NCBI GenBank assembly: GCA_033961575.1
Contig: CM066736.1
Coordinates: 81,120,852-81,184,851 of the forward strand
DNA length: 64,000 bases
Direction of reading: 5' to 3'
Source: Aselliscus stoliczkanus
Taxonomy: Eukaryota; Chordata; Mammalia; Chiroptera; Hipposideridae
The notes beneath the pieces were generated by a model. It was not told where the DNA came from. It saw only the letters and a list, made by a program, of their open reading frames with translations, and did no database searches. This document shows positions 35,474 to 45,965 of this stretch, piece by piece. Every line of letters starts with the position of its first letter. Position 1 is the stretch's first letter. A program made the translations under genes and the position numbers.

Positions 35474-35722
35474 TCATAGAAAGAGTTTGGGAGCCTTCCC
35501 TCCTTCTGTATTTTTTTGGAATAGTTTGAGGAGAATAGGTACTAATTCTTTTTTGAATGTTTTGTAAAATTCACCTGTGTAGCCATCTGGTCCAGGGCTT
35601 CTGTTGGTTGGAAGATTGTTGATTACTGACTCAATTTCTTTGGCAGTAATCAGTCTGTTCAGAGTTTCTGTTTCTTTTTGGTTCAGACTTGGTAGATTGT
35701 ATGCTTCTAGAAATTTATCCAT
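35474..35722 (-). pseudogene. L1 ORF2 segment between endonuclease and RT
   Basis: An 82-codon piece with the conserved SPGPDGYTGEFY block that opens the RT fingers. It is isolated by frame breaks on both sides (35320-35475 and 35725-35990). Confidence 0.88.
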
Positions 35723-35993
35723 TTCTTCCAGATTGTCAAATTTGTTAGCATATAGTTGCTCATAGTATTGTCTTAAATTTTTTCTGTATTTCTGTGGTAT
35801 CTGTTGTCACTTCTTCTCTTTCATTTCTGATTTTATTAATTTGGGTCCTCTCTTTTTCTTGGTTAGTCATGCTAAGGGTTTGTCGATTTTGTTTATCTTT
35901 TCAAAAAACCAACTCTTGGTTTCATTGATCTTTTGTATTGTTTTTTTGTTTTCTATTTCATTTATTCTGCTCTGGTCTTTATTATTTCCTTCC

Positions 35994-37001
35994 TTATGCT
36001 CCCGTTAGGCTTGTTTTGCTGTTTTTTTTTTCAAGTTCCCTTAGGTGTAGAGAGAGTCTGTTGATTTGAGATTTTTCTTCCTTCTTTAGATAGGCCTGCA
36101 CTGCTATGAACTTCCCTCTTAGGACTGCTTTCGCTGCATCCCAGAGATTTGGGGTCGTGGTGTTTTCATTTTCATTTGTCTCGAGGTATCTTTTGATTTC
36201 CTCCTTGATCTCATTTTTGACCCACTCACTATTTAGCAGCATGTTATTTAGCTTCCATGTATTTGTAAGCTTTCCAGATTTCTTCTTATAATTGATTTCT
36301 AGTTTCATAGCATTGTGGTCAGAGAAGACACTTGATATGATTTCAATCTTCTTAAATTTGCTGAGACTTGTTTTGTGGCCTAACATGTAGTCTATCTTGG
36401 AGAATGTTCCATGGGCACTTGAGAAGAATGTATACTCTGTAGCATTGGGGTGAAATGCTCTAAAAATATCAATTAAATCCAGGTGGTCTAAAGTGTCATT
36501 TAAGGCCACTATGTCCATGTTGATTTTCTGTCTGGAGGATCTGTCCATTGGTGACAACGGGGTGTTGAAGTCCCCTACTATGATAGTGTTACTGTTGATG
36601 TCTGCCTTTATGTCTGTCAGAATCCGTTTTATATATTTAGGAGCTCCTATATTGGGTGCATAGATGTTTACTAGGGTTATGTCCACTTGTTGAATTGATC
36701 CCTTTATTATTATGTAGTGCCCTTCTTTGTCTTTTATTGTAGTCTTCATTTTAAAGTCTATTTTGTCCGAAATAAGTATTGCTACTCCAGCTTTTTTCTC
36801 ATGTCCATTTGCATGAAATATCTTATTCCATCCCTTTACTTTCAGTCTATGTGTGTCTTTTGATCTGAGATGAGTCTCTTGTAGACAGAATATGCATGGG
36901 TTCTGTTTTCTTATCCACTCAGCCACTCTGTGTCTTTTGATTGGCGCATTTAGCCCATTCACATTTAAGGTAATTACTGATAGGTGTATATTTATTGCCA
37001 T
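35994..37001 (-). pseudogene. L1 ORF2 endonuclease domain segment
   Basis: A 335-codon segment beginning at the natural ORF2 start. It contains a complete apurinic-endonuclease-like fold with all expected catalytic residues: N13, E42 (LQETHL), D144 and N146 (VGDFN), D204 (SKIDY), and D228/H229 (SDH). The enzyme nicks target DNA at TTTT/A-type sites. The frame is lost near the run of ten T (ten A in the coding strand) at about 36020-36030, a likely slippage site. The endonuclease part may be translatable, but no full ORF2 protein can be. Confidence 0.92.
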
Positions 37002-37057
37002 TTTGTTATTTGTATTTCTTGTCTTCCTGGGTTAGCTTGTTTTCCCCTTTCTTCTGT

Positions 37058-37975
37058 TTAAAAAAGCCCTTTTAACATTTCCTGCAATGCTGGCTTGGTG
37101 GTAATGAACTCCATAAGCTTATTCTTTTCTCAGAAGCTCTTTATCTCTCCTTCAATTTTAAGTGACAGCCGTGCTGGGTAGAGCAATCTTGGTTGTAAAC
37201 CTTTATTTTGTGTCACTTTGAATATCTCTTGCCATTCTCTTCTGGCCTGCACAGTTTCTGAAGAAAAGTCAGCTGTTAGTCTTATAGGAGTTCCTTTATA
37301 TGTAACCTGCTGTCTTTCTCTTTCTGCTTTTAGGATTCTGTCTCTGTCTGTAACCTTTGCCATTTTTACTATGATGTGTCTTGGTGTGGGCCTGTTTGGA
37401 TTCAGCCTGTTAGGAACTCTGTGTACGTCCTGGGCTTGTATGTCGATTTCCTTCACCATGGTAGGGAAGTTTTCAGTCATTATTTCTTTAAATACATTCT
37501 CAATCCCTTGCTTCTTCTCTTCTCCTTCTGGTATTCCTATGACGCGAAGATTGCTGCGTTTCATGTTGTCCCAGAGGTCTCTTAAACTATTTTCATTCTT
37601 TTTTATTCTTTTTTCTTTTTGTTGTTCCAGCTGGGTGATTTCTGCTATTTTGTCTTCTAATTCACTGATCTGCTCCTCTGCTTCATCTACTCTACTGGTG
37701 ATTCCTTCGAGTGTGTTCTTCATTTCAGTTATTGTATTCTTTAGTTCTAACAGGTTGTTTTTTATGGTTTCCCTATCCTTCTTTATGTCCTCACTAAGTT
37801 CCTTAAACATTCTTATCATCAGTGTTCTAAACTCTGTCTCTGAAAGTTTGGTTACCTCTGTTTCATTTAGTTCCATTTCTAGAGTTTTCTTCTGGTCTTT
37901 TACTTGGGACATGTTTCTTTGTTTTTTCATTCTGGCTGTCATTCTGTGAATGCTTTGATGTATTAGATAGATCAC
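37058..37975 (-). pseudogene. L1 ORF1 (RNA-binding chaperone) with one premature stop
   Basis: Residues 1-281 are open, then a TGA at 37127-37129. The same frame then continues about 23 codons (EKNKLMEFITTKPALQEMLK block) to a TAA at 37058-37060. The usual start is probably Met16 (MKKQRNMSQ). A heptad-rich coiled coil covers about residues 40-135, the RRM follows (NLRVIGIPEG at 143-151), then the C-terminal domain (TPRHIIVKM at 197-205, ARREWQ at 244-249). Only the last residues are lost, so the product could still form trimers, though activity is doubtful. Confidence 0.92.
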
Positions 37976-38396
37976 CTAGAAAGAAGAGAAAAAAAAAAAG
38001 AAAAAAAAAAGAGAGAAAAAAAAAAAGGAAAGAGGTGGGGGGCTCTCTGTCCTCTTTAATCTGCAGACCACTTTCTCAAGGTAGCAGTGAGCTTTCCACA
38101 ATTAGCTGCTGTGTGCTCTGGAATCGTGCTCACTCCCCAAAAAAAAAAAAAAATCTTCACAGGTTGTTGCAGGTTGTCTGCTACTGAGTCTCAGTGAACA
38201 GAGTGATGCAGCTGGAGAACACCTGCCCTGCGTTTCCCTGGCAACACAGCTGAAGCAGGGTGGAGGGTGGGGACCCAAGGCCACTCGCGCACTCCTGTGT
38301 CTCAGTGAGCAGCCTGATGTAGCCGGAGGGCATCTGCCAGGGTTTCCCTGGCAACGAAACACAAGCAGGGTGGAGGGTGGGAATCCAAGGTCGCAT

Positions 38397-38429
<33 letters not shown>

Positions 38430-39094
38430 CTCATGCACTCCTGCGCCAAGTTCACCAGACCAATGGGATCCCGGCTCTGACCCTCCATGGGAGAGCCCAA
38501 CCCTGAAAAAATGGCGGCCTCCTGTACGCCGCTCATGGGCAAGCTCTGCACCAGTGGAACAACAATCCCAAAACCTCCAGCTTCTGCACCAAAGCTGCTC
38601 AGTTCAGTCCCTCCCGACAGGGTTCTGGGCCTGGCTCATGCAGCCACTCCCCCCGACAAGAACCGGGTGAGTGCTCGCCGGCGAGTGAACCCATGCGCCG
38701 GCCCCACTGGTTCTCCAGCTGCCCCCAGCCTCACCGAGTCGAGCAAAGAGAGTCCTCACTAATTTCTACTGCCCACTATCGTGGAATTCCTCTTCCTGGC
38801 AAAGCAACTCAGGGCTGGTGAGCTCGGTGTGGGGCTGGAGGGTCTCTCCCCCAACCGGATAAGCCTCCCCACACAGCTGGGGCGTCCCTCATGGGGCTCA
38901 CCCTCTCTCGTCGGCGCCCCTCCTACCAGACTTGACGTGGCCTCCTCTTTAGGTCCTTCGTTTAGAGTTTCTGTTCATCTAATGTTCAGGGGACTCCCGA
39001 GGTTAAATGTTGCACAAATTATTTGTAATTTTGATGTGATCCTGGGAGGCAATTCGGAGAGCATCTGTCTATTCCGCCATCTTACCAGAACTCC
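37976..39094 (-). promoter_or_regulatory. L1 5' UTR with internal promoter
   Basis: About 1.1 kb of GC- and CpG-rich sequence upstream of ORF1. It holds a poly-purine tract next to ORF1 (37980-38034), a GCAC tandem tract (38398-38430) and a CCATC/GATGG-like 5' terminus near 39078-39083, similar to a YY1-type site at L1 starts. By family knowledge this region contains the internal Pol II promoter. Frames of 85-149 codons here (38102-38762) are composition artefacts. Confidence 0.8.
38398..38430. repeat. (GCAC)n tandem repeat in L1 5' UTR
   Basis: Eight uninterrupted GCAC units, each with a CpG. Their persistence as CpG suggests the insertion is not very old. Confidence 0.95.
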
Positions 39095-39111
39095 CATAAC
39101 TAAATGCTTTT
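39095..39111. repeat. Right TSD of near-full-length L1
   Basis: CATAACTAAATGCTTTT, one mismatch to 32652-32668. Confidence 0.9.
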
Positions 39112-39339
39112 AATTGGAAAAAATAGCAGTTCAGATTTGCATGCATAATAAGTCTGGGCATTCAAAACACGTCAAATCAATCTATCATATCCAATTTTTT
39201 TCCTGGTTTCTTAGCCATAGATATCATGCCTATTTTAATAGCAGTCTAACCAGAAAATATGTACTCTGATGTCTGTGTGAATATATTAATGTAATGCCAA
39301 CTTTTATCTACAAAGATCATATTCTGGCTTCATGAAGAT

Positions 39340-39490
39340 TGCTTGCAGAAAGGAAATGTATACATTGCTTAACCATCTTGCTATATCATGAGTTTCTTGA
39401 AGGCAAGAAGCATATTTTTCATCCCCCCAAGGTACCACATTGCCTTGAACATGATGATTCATAAATATTTGAATGTATGAAAAAGGAAAC
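39340..39490 (+). repeat. L2 LINE 3' relic
   Basis: It has 'gagtttcttgaaggcaagaagc', 'tgccttgaacatgatgattcataaatatttgaatg', the L2 terminal pattern. Confidence 0.6.
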
Positions 39491-39984
39491 ATAAAGTACA
39501 AAAAGAATCATGTAGAAATTTATAAGAAGTTAGTTTCAGCAATTTGCTTTTATCCTATCTTCTATTTCCTATTCATTAGGAAGCTCTGTCCCTTCTGGTA
39601 GCACCACATTTGTTTTTGTCACATGGTTTATCAGTGTTGCTAATGAGCTGCTAATTAACTGCCAATTCTTGTGCATTTTAGAAGGAAAAGGCTGTTCAAC
39701 AGAATATGACTCAATGATCTTGCCTATTTGTTTTATATGTCCATGGGCTTGTAGTACAGGAATGTTATACATAAAGTTATCACAGGCTCACTGAATATGG
39801 CTGTGAATAGATTATGACTTCATTAAAAATAACTAGTGTAGTGTCATAGAAATATTTTTTTTTCTTTTATAAAGGTGGGGTTTTAGTGAAGGAAGTCCTA
39901 GATTAGCATAGCATCTCTCAATATAATGAGGAAAATATACACATCCCTATATGCAACATTGTACCCAGTCAGTCATGGCTTGGA

Positions 39985-40155
39985 TTTTCGTTTTGCTATT
40001 TATTAATTGTATGATGTTAGACTAGTTGCTTCACATTTCTGATTTCATTGGTAAATTAGGAATCATGCTTGCCTCTGAAGGTTTTTGGTGATGATAAACT
40101 AGAGATAATACCAGTAAAAGCACTAGCAGAATCCTTGCATATTTAAGGTTCTTAA
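39985..40155 (+). repeat. MIR SINE relic
   Basis: It has 'gcttcacatttctgatttcattggtaaattagg' and 'ggtgatgataaactagagataatacc' in MIR order. Confidence 0.6.
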
Positions 40156-40439
40156 AAATACTGGTTTCTTTTTCTTCCCTTCCTATCAGTCATATTGTAT
40201 GTTCCTGAATCATGAACTCACGATTTATTCTATGTGTTATTACACAAGCATGGCTTCTGTTTTTTTCATGGTGATTCCTTCAAATAAAGTTGAAGATATA
40301 CCTGTATAGTCCCCAATTTTTTCTAAATCTTATCGTCCTAATTTATTCAATTTCTTTCTTGAAGCTCTGTCTTACTAAAGGTGCCCACTAAAGGTTTGCA
40401 ATCAACACATGAATCGTACAATTTAGCCCGCTAATGCAT

Positions 40440-40605
40440 GCTCGCTCTTTGTAATTTAATGATTTACTCTACTACAGTCTTAAGTAAATTGTAAAGTCTT
40501 GAGGTTAGAGACCAATTCTATTAGAGCTTCTCTTCCCAAATTACTGAGTAGCTTTAAATTGCTTCAAGATTGATGATTATTTATTTAGAGTACTCACTGA
40601 ACTTA
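40440..40605 (+). repeat. Possible L2 LINE relic
   Basis: It has 'actacagtcttaagtaaattgtaaagtcttgaggttagagacc', similar to the L2 pre-terminal region. Weak. Confidence 0.4.
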
Positions 40606-40819
40606 AAGTAGACCAAGGAAGAAATTATAAAGCTTGAAAAACACTCTGCTTGTCACTGCACTTCCAAGCCATTTTCATTTTGACTGGGCCATTTGACTGT
40701 CTTGGTCAATGAACTAAGGGAGAGTGTTGTGTGTCACTTCCAGCTTGAGGCAGTGATATACACAAATCACTTTGTTTTTTTAAGTCTCCTGAAGAATTTT
40801 AATATTTAGTATTCCCACT

Positions 40820-40960
40820 TAGTTCATCATAACAATCACTTGGGATATTTCTTAAAACATGTAGTGTTCTTGATCCCATGTCAGACCTAAGTAAATTAAA
40901 CTTCTAGAAAAGACACCAAAGAATATGGCTTTCTAAAAAAAGCACCTAAGGTTAATCTTA
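40820..40960 (-). repeat. Possible MER5A-like hAT relic
   Basis: It has 'ataacaatcacttgggatatttcttaaaacatg' and 'cccatgtcagacctaa'. Compatible with MER5A, but no terminal repeats could be read. Confidence 0.4.
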
Positions 40961-41533
40961 TAGTAAGGAAAGTGTGAAATAATATTGTTTTACAGTAGGG
41001 TGCAGGGTGAGGGTTGAGATTTGATGAGTGTGTTGCTAAAACAAAAGCACTTTGTGCAACCACATTGTAAAGACAGTGCTAATTTTGACTTAAAAGATCA
41101 GTTAAAGGATACACTGTCCAATCAATAAATCCTGGGTGTGAAAAATACAATGCCACCACATTGCAAGATATAGTTAATGTTTTAACATTATTGTCTATAT
41201 GTGTACTTTCATTTTATATTATTTCTCCATGGTTAAGTAATATTATTTTCAGTCTATTCATGAGGAAACCTAGGCTCTGATACACTTTGCTTCAAGTTCA
41301 CACTGCAAAAAGCATTTTCTAATAAAATGATATTTTCATAGAAATTAAGGATAAGTGGCTTTGAGGTGATAAAAAAAGGCAAGATGTTGGGAAGAGTTAT
41401 GCTATTGTCAAAATATCTATACTTTTTGATTGTGGAAATATTCAGGCCAGTCAACCCTACTTTTCTTTGCCAAGTTTGGACATACCTTTGTCTTGCTCAA
41501 TGCTAAGAATTATTTAGGGGGCTTTTGAGAATT

Positions 41534-41545
41534 GCTAAGATTTTT
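41534..41545. repeat. Left TSD of short SINE
   Basis: GCTAAGATTTTT, repeated at 41641-41652. Confidence 0.85.
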
Positions 41546-41640
41546 TTTTTTTTTTTTTTTTTGAGGGCAGTGTCCCTGGCCTCACATGTGGGACCTGAAC
41601 TGGGGCCGCTGTTTTAACTACCATACCACTTGGCCTGCCT
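41546..41640 (-). mobile_element. Short tRNA-derived SINE, diverged
   Basis: Minus-strand head AGGCAGGCCAAGTGGTATGG, then the 'gaggccagggacactgccctc' block and a poly-A tail (T run to 41562). About 15 bp of the usual 'tgggaagccag' arm are missing compared with the other copies. A 12-bp TSD brackets it. Confidence 0.88.
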
Positions 41641-41667
41641 GCTAAGATTTTTATGAAAGCAGTTTGT

Positions 41668-42035
41668 AGAGTGATGAAGAACATAAGCTCTAGAGGCAAA
41701 CTGAATTTAATTTCTGCATCTATCCCTTACCTGCTATATGGCTTTAGCATTGCTGCTTAACCTCACTGTGCTTCAGCATCAAATAAAATGATATAATAAT
41801 CAAACATACAGGGGGTGCCAAAAAATGTACCATTTAAAAAAGGAAAAATACTGTTAAAGTTGTAATACTCAATATACGCATCTACCGATAACAATAGATG
41901 AATAGAAGTCATGTGTATACATTTTTTTGACACCCCCAGTATATCCTTAGGTTGTAGTGAGGATTAATTGAGTAATAAATGTAAAGCACTCAGAAGGGTA
42001 ACTGACATGTAGTAAATATTCAATAAGTGTTGGTT
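41668..42035 (+). repeat. MIR SINE relic split by a MITE
   Basis: The left half (41668-41806) and the right half (41942-42035, 'tagtgaggattaattgagtaataaatgtaaagc' and 'catgtagtaaatattcaataag') are one MIR interrupted by the 131-bp MITE. Confidence 0.85.
41809..41939 (+). mobile_element. 131-bp MITE, family A best-preserved copy
   Basis: Exact TA duplications at 41807-41808 and 41940-41941. Terminal inverted repeats: CAGGGGGTGCCAAAAAA at the left and TTTTTTTGACACCCCCAG at the right. It has no coding capacity. It sits cleanly inside a MIR, which proves mobility and gives a relative age younger than the MIR. Confidence 0.92.
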
Positions 42036-42184
42036 CCTTCATGGTTGGAGGCATTAGAAGACTCTAGTGATCTCTTTTTTATCTAACAGGGAAACGGGAG
42101 ACCCAGTTGTGTTTCCTACATTACCATCTTATCCCTAATGCCTTGTTCATAGCCGTTGACTAAACCTGATGAATCATGACAAGC

Positions 42185-42340
42185 CATGAAGGATGCATAG
42201 TTTCCAAACTTGAGTGGGACTTAGAATCACGTGGGGGCCTTGTGAAAACACAGAATGCTGGGCTCCAGCCCAAGAGTTTCTGATCTGTAAGTCTGGGCGA
42301 TGCTGATGCTGCCGGTTTGGGGACCACACTGTGGAGTGAA
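42185..42340 (+). mobile_element. MER5A hAT-Charlie MITE relic
   Basis: It has 'agtttccaaacttgagtggg', 'cttgtgaaaacacagaatgctgggctccagcccaagagtttctga' and 'ctgatgctgccggtttggggaccacactg' in MER5A order. Confidence 0.85.
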
Positions 42341-42629
42341 ATGGACAATCCAATCAGATCATGGAAGGCCTTGGAAAGAAGTTTAAGGAATATGGGCTTT
42401 TGATTGAAAAGTTAGGTACTGACAGAAGGCAAAAAGATGAAATGAACACTATCATTATATCAGCATTTTCCTAAATGATAAATACAGATTTGATTGTTGG
42501 CATCTAGATTATTAATGACATTTTCTTAGATACTCTGTCATCTCTTACCTTCTCAGACAACCATTATCCAAATTTGTCATCTTTCTAGGACCCTGTATTA
42601 CTAGCGTGTGATTTGGTGTTTCTCCATTC

Positions 42630-42815
42630 TTAGGATGATGATTCTTAAGTTTGAATGAGAATAAAAATCACTTAAGTGGTTGTTGAATGCAGGTTCCTAG
42701 GCCTTGCTGGCACATCTGACTCAGAAAGTCTGGAAGAGAGCCCAGGACTACCACTTTCATTTGACTCAGGTGTTCTGCGATTCAGGTGTTTTGAGAAACA
42801 CCTTCAGTGTTTGCT
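42630..42815 (+). mobile_element. MER5A-like hAT relic
   Basis: It has 'gatgattcttaagtttgaatgagaataaaaatcactt', 'gcaggttcctaggccttgctgg' and 'ctgactcagaaagtctgg' in the expected order. Confidence 0.7.
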
Positions 42816-42839
42816 CAAATCCCACCTACTATTGAAGCA

Positions 42840-43285
42840 AGACTAACTGTTGCGTTTTGTTTTGTTTTTTTCATTTTTAAAACGTAATTTTTATTTTTAT
42901 GTGACCTTTCAGTCCCATTTGTTACATTTCATTAAAATCTGCTTGGTCTACTTCTTTTTCCAATTTCACCATTTGGTATAAGGCATTTATAGAAAAGTGA
43001 CTTGAAAGCAATTTAACCACAAGCTCAGCCAAATTAATTTAGGGAGAGTTTAGTAAACAGCCTTTGCTTTCTGTACTTAAGTGATCAATTTCAACACCTG
43101 CTTTTCCTTCCAGATGGAGTTAATTAACATTAAAATTATTGCCTATAGCAGAGACATTTTTTGTTAATACACAGCCCTCCAGCTGCATCCAGATTTCTAC
43201 ATTTCTGAAAAGTAAAACAATAATCTGTATGAGAAGCACATTTATCATTTAACTATTTGAAGATATGCACATAAGATTTTAGAGG
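42840..43285. other. Unique sequence, nothing recognised
   Basis: No gene or repeat recognised. Confidence 0.4.
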
Positions 43286-43292
43286 GGAAAAA

Positions 43293-43525
43293 AACTAACA
43301 TGTATGAAGTGACTGTCATGTACCAGGCATTTTCACCTGTAAGATCTAGCACAATCCTCAGAGCTATCTAATGAGAGGTCTTGTTCTACCACCCATAGAA
43401 AGAAGCTGAACATTAGAAAAGTTTTGTAGCATTTTGGACATTCCACTGTTAGTAAGTGGCAGAGCAAGAATGTAAACCCCTATTTAACCAAAGATCATGC
43501 TCTTTCCACTACACTGGTATTGGTT
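43293..43525 (-). repeat. MIR SINE relic, antisense
   Basis: It has 'gactgtcatgtaccaggcattttcacc' and 'ttagtaagtggcagagcaagaatgtaaacc', finishing with 'atgctctttccactacact'. Well-preserved antisense MIR. Confidence 0.88.
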
Positions 43526-43529
43526 TGCA

Positions 43530-44260
43530 AACTGGCTCCTAAACATGGTAGACAAGGAGATACCAAAGAGGCAAAGCACTTCTCATTTGTAGGTGACAGT
43601 TTTAATAAGCAGGAGAACTTACATACTGAAGCTTGTCCTTGGAGGTGAAAAGACAAGTAGATCTCTGCACCCTCCCACCAGAATCTTAAAAGTTTATGTA
43701 GAGGCCTTAATGGAATTTAATCACATATACAGTCCAGATAGTCTCACCAACTCTTTACTTTCTGAAGGTTGTGTCTTTGAAATGGCATGTACTTTGAAAG
43801 TACATTCCCAGGATGAAGGAGGGATGAGGGGCTCCCATTGTCCAATAAGTACAATAGTGAGTTATACAGAAAATACTAGATACTATGAGTTCAGAAAAGA
43901 AAGGGAAATTTGGGGTAAACAGTGGCTCCTCATACTTCTCATCAAATCTTTCCATAATCCTCATTTTAGTGAGATGTTTGACATAGAAATATTCTTTTTA
44001 AAAGACTGCGTTATGACTTTGAGTCAGGCTATTCCTTCAGCTGTTTTTTTTTGCCCTCTACTGAATTTCATATAACAATCTAAATCATTTAAATATTACA
44101 ACCCAAGAAGTATAAAAAGATGAAGGCCTGAATGACCAGTACAATTAAGAATATTACCCATCATCATCTTCTCATGAAAGATCCTAGGTTTGCCTTAGCA
44201 AAAACAGTGCCTTCCTCCTGTAAAGAATTACCTGATGATTGGATATACTATATGGTATAA
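43530..44260. other. No recognised feature; long chance frame
   Basis: A 160-codon plus-strand frame (43593-44075) exists. It has no recognisable domain, no start context and base composition like its flanks. It may be a chance frame or lie in an old unclassified repeat. Confidence 0.35.
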
Positions 44261-44265
44261 AGTGA

Positions 44266-44283
44266 TATACAGATATCTGTATA
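44266..44283. other. 18-bp perfect palindrome
   Basis: TATACAGATATCTGTATA is its own reverse complement. It lies in a TATAC-rich patch just left of the Tigger relic. Confidence 0.8.
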
Positions 44284-44312
44284 CACAAATATACATATAC
44301 ACATATGCATAG

Positions 44313-44935
44313 TCAATTCCCATTATTCATAGCAGTTGTATAAAGTTGTCACAAATCCTAAACTAGCAAATACTAACCACTGCTCCTAGGGGAATTACAG
44401 GGTTAGGGTGTTTTGAATCCCTGGTCACACTGTAGACAGCCTATCAGCACATAACCTCATTTTAAATGTGAAGACATCTTCTTTAGTTTATAGTGTCGCT
44501 TCATTAACATTGAAGCCACTGCCAACAGCACTAAACCGCATGCCTGAGAAAGCTTATCAAACACATGTATTTTCTCTATAAGGCTTGTCACAGCCTTCTA
44601 GTGCTTAGAATACTTCACAGCACTTTAGCACTCCACGTGGGGGCCATTTTAAGTAGTTAAATCACCAATAAACAGCACAAAAATGAGGGAAAAAACATGT
44701 TACTGAATAGACCATAAGAGGACACATTTGTTTCCAGTATGAGCGCTGAGAAAAAAGGCACAATATCACCTCATTCCACCTCAGCTGGGAACGAACATGC
44801 ATGCTGGGTGACTCCAAATATTTCCTGCTCTGCATATGTCTACACATGAATGCAAAAAAGTCACAAATGTTGATTTGGGGGTTACAAGTATATTTTAGCT
44901 AGTAAAGAAATTTACACAAATAACCAAGATGGACT
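44313..44935 (-). mobile_element. Tigger (pogo-type) DNA transposon, internally deleted relic
   Basis: The left end 'agtcaattcccattattcat' and the right interior 'ttgggggttacaagtatattttagc' match Tigger termini. The minus strand begins a transposase-like start ATGGCCCCC at about 44651-44643, after which most of the coding region is missing. Length is about 620 bp against about 2.4 kb for an autonomous element. The 61-codon frame at 44662-44847 is 5' noncoding Tigger sequence. Confidence 0.8.
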
Positions 44936-45464
44936 CTGCATACATATCACTTAAAAATTATTTAAAATACTATAGTAGCCACAGTGACAGCAATCCCCGT
45001 CACACGCACACACACTAGGATGTTTTATCTTTCTTAAAGGGATATTTCATTTAGAAAGAATTAACTTAAAGCATCTCATTTCCTTATTATATTTAAAAGG
45101 ACTAAGAGAGAGTGCTCTAATAAAGTTAAGTAATATATTGCTCAAACTCACTGGCTCTGGCTTGCAATTCCATTTAAAGCTTTCTAGCACTTGCCAAACT
45201 CTTTAAGGCACTCTATAACTTCAAGAGGGAGGGACTAAGTCATTCTTGGGATGGTTTAATGTAAAATTTGGTATTCTGTTTTGTAGAATTTGACCTGTGT
45301 CTTAACCCCCAATCTATTTTCAGTATTAAATCATTAAAAGCTATACAGAAAGTGAGGTGATTCACTTGACATAGGTTTGTTTGTTTGACGGAGGTGGGTT
45401 GGTAAAGGTTATTTGGTTTTTGTTTTGTTTTGTTTTAATTGATATCCTAAGGAAATACACTAGG

Positions 45465-45965
45465 AATATTTAGCACCTATGGTACCACTGAGCAATTGCT
45501 GTGCCACAAAGCATCCCCAAACTCAGTGACTGAAAAAAACAACAACACTGTTTATTCTCACTCACACGTCTTCCAGTTGGGTGGGGTTCCCCTGAGCTCA
45601 ACTGGGCAGCTCTGCTTCCGGGTGAGGTAGCCAGGCTGCTGGGCTTCCAGGTACAGGTGGGAGGTTCAGCGGAAGTGGGTCTTCCCCACGCAGCTCTCAT
45701 CATCCTCTGGGCAGTCCAGGGCTAGGACAGACGCAGAAATGGAAAAGCAGAAATACACAAGGCCTCCTGAGGACTAGGCTTGGAATTGTCACACTGTCAC
45801 TTCTACCTTCTTCTACGGACCAAAGTAAGTTACAAAGCTCAGCGCAAATTTTCGGGATATACTCATACTCCTTAGAAGGAGCAACTGCAAAATTGCATGG
45901 CAAAGGGCTTAGCTACAGGGAGGGAGGAAGCACTGGAGCCCTTAATTCAATCTACCACACCTGGT
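45465..45965 (-). repeat. Ancient LTR-like repeat, probably MaLR/ERV-L class
   Basis: It begins with 'gctgtgccacaaagcatccccaaactcagtgactgaaa' and 'tgtttattctcac', runs through GC-rich sequence and 'ttggaattgtcacactgtcacttct', and ends 'ttcaatctaccacac'. This is a familiar mammalian repeat plan, but I cannot name the family with certainty. Two minus-strand frames (45470-45903) are not genes. Confidence 0.5.

Larger units (their letters stand above)
32669..39094 (-). mobile_element. Near-full-length L1 retrotransposon (6.4 kb), inactive
   Basis: Minus-strand order from right to left: 5' UTR (39094-37976), ORF1 (37975-37058), ORF2 (37001-about 33180), 3' UTR and short poly-A tail (about 32670-32690). 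A 17-bp TSD with one mismatch shows a complete insertion. It is recent enough for long frames to survive, but it carries many lesions: an ORF1 stop at 37127-37129, frame breaks in ORF2 near 36020, 35725-35990, 35320-35475 and 33731, a lost RT aspartate and a stop at 33222-33224. Long plus-strand frames inside it (37218-37949, 34812-35228, 33713-34078, 36106-36291) are antisense shadows. Confidence 0.97.

Noticed and set aside
37218..37949. 243-codon plus-strand open frame
   Set aside because: It is the antisense shadow of L1 ORF1.
38102..38762. Overlapping frames in GC-rich DNA that might look like a gene or CpG-island promoter
   Set aside because: They are inside the L1 5' UTR, upstream of ORF1 and within the L1 target duplication.
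43593..44075. 160-codon plus-strand open frame
   Set aside because: No domain, no splice or start context, and an overlapping antisense frame. Treated as chance or old repeat sequence.
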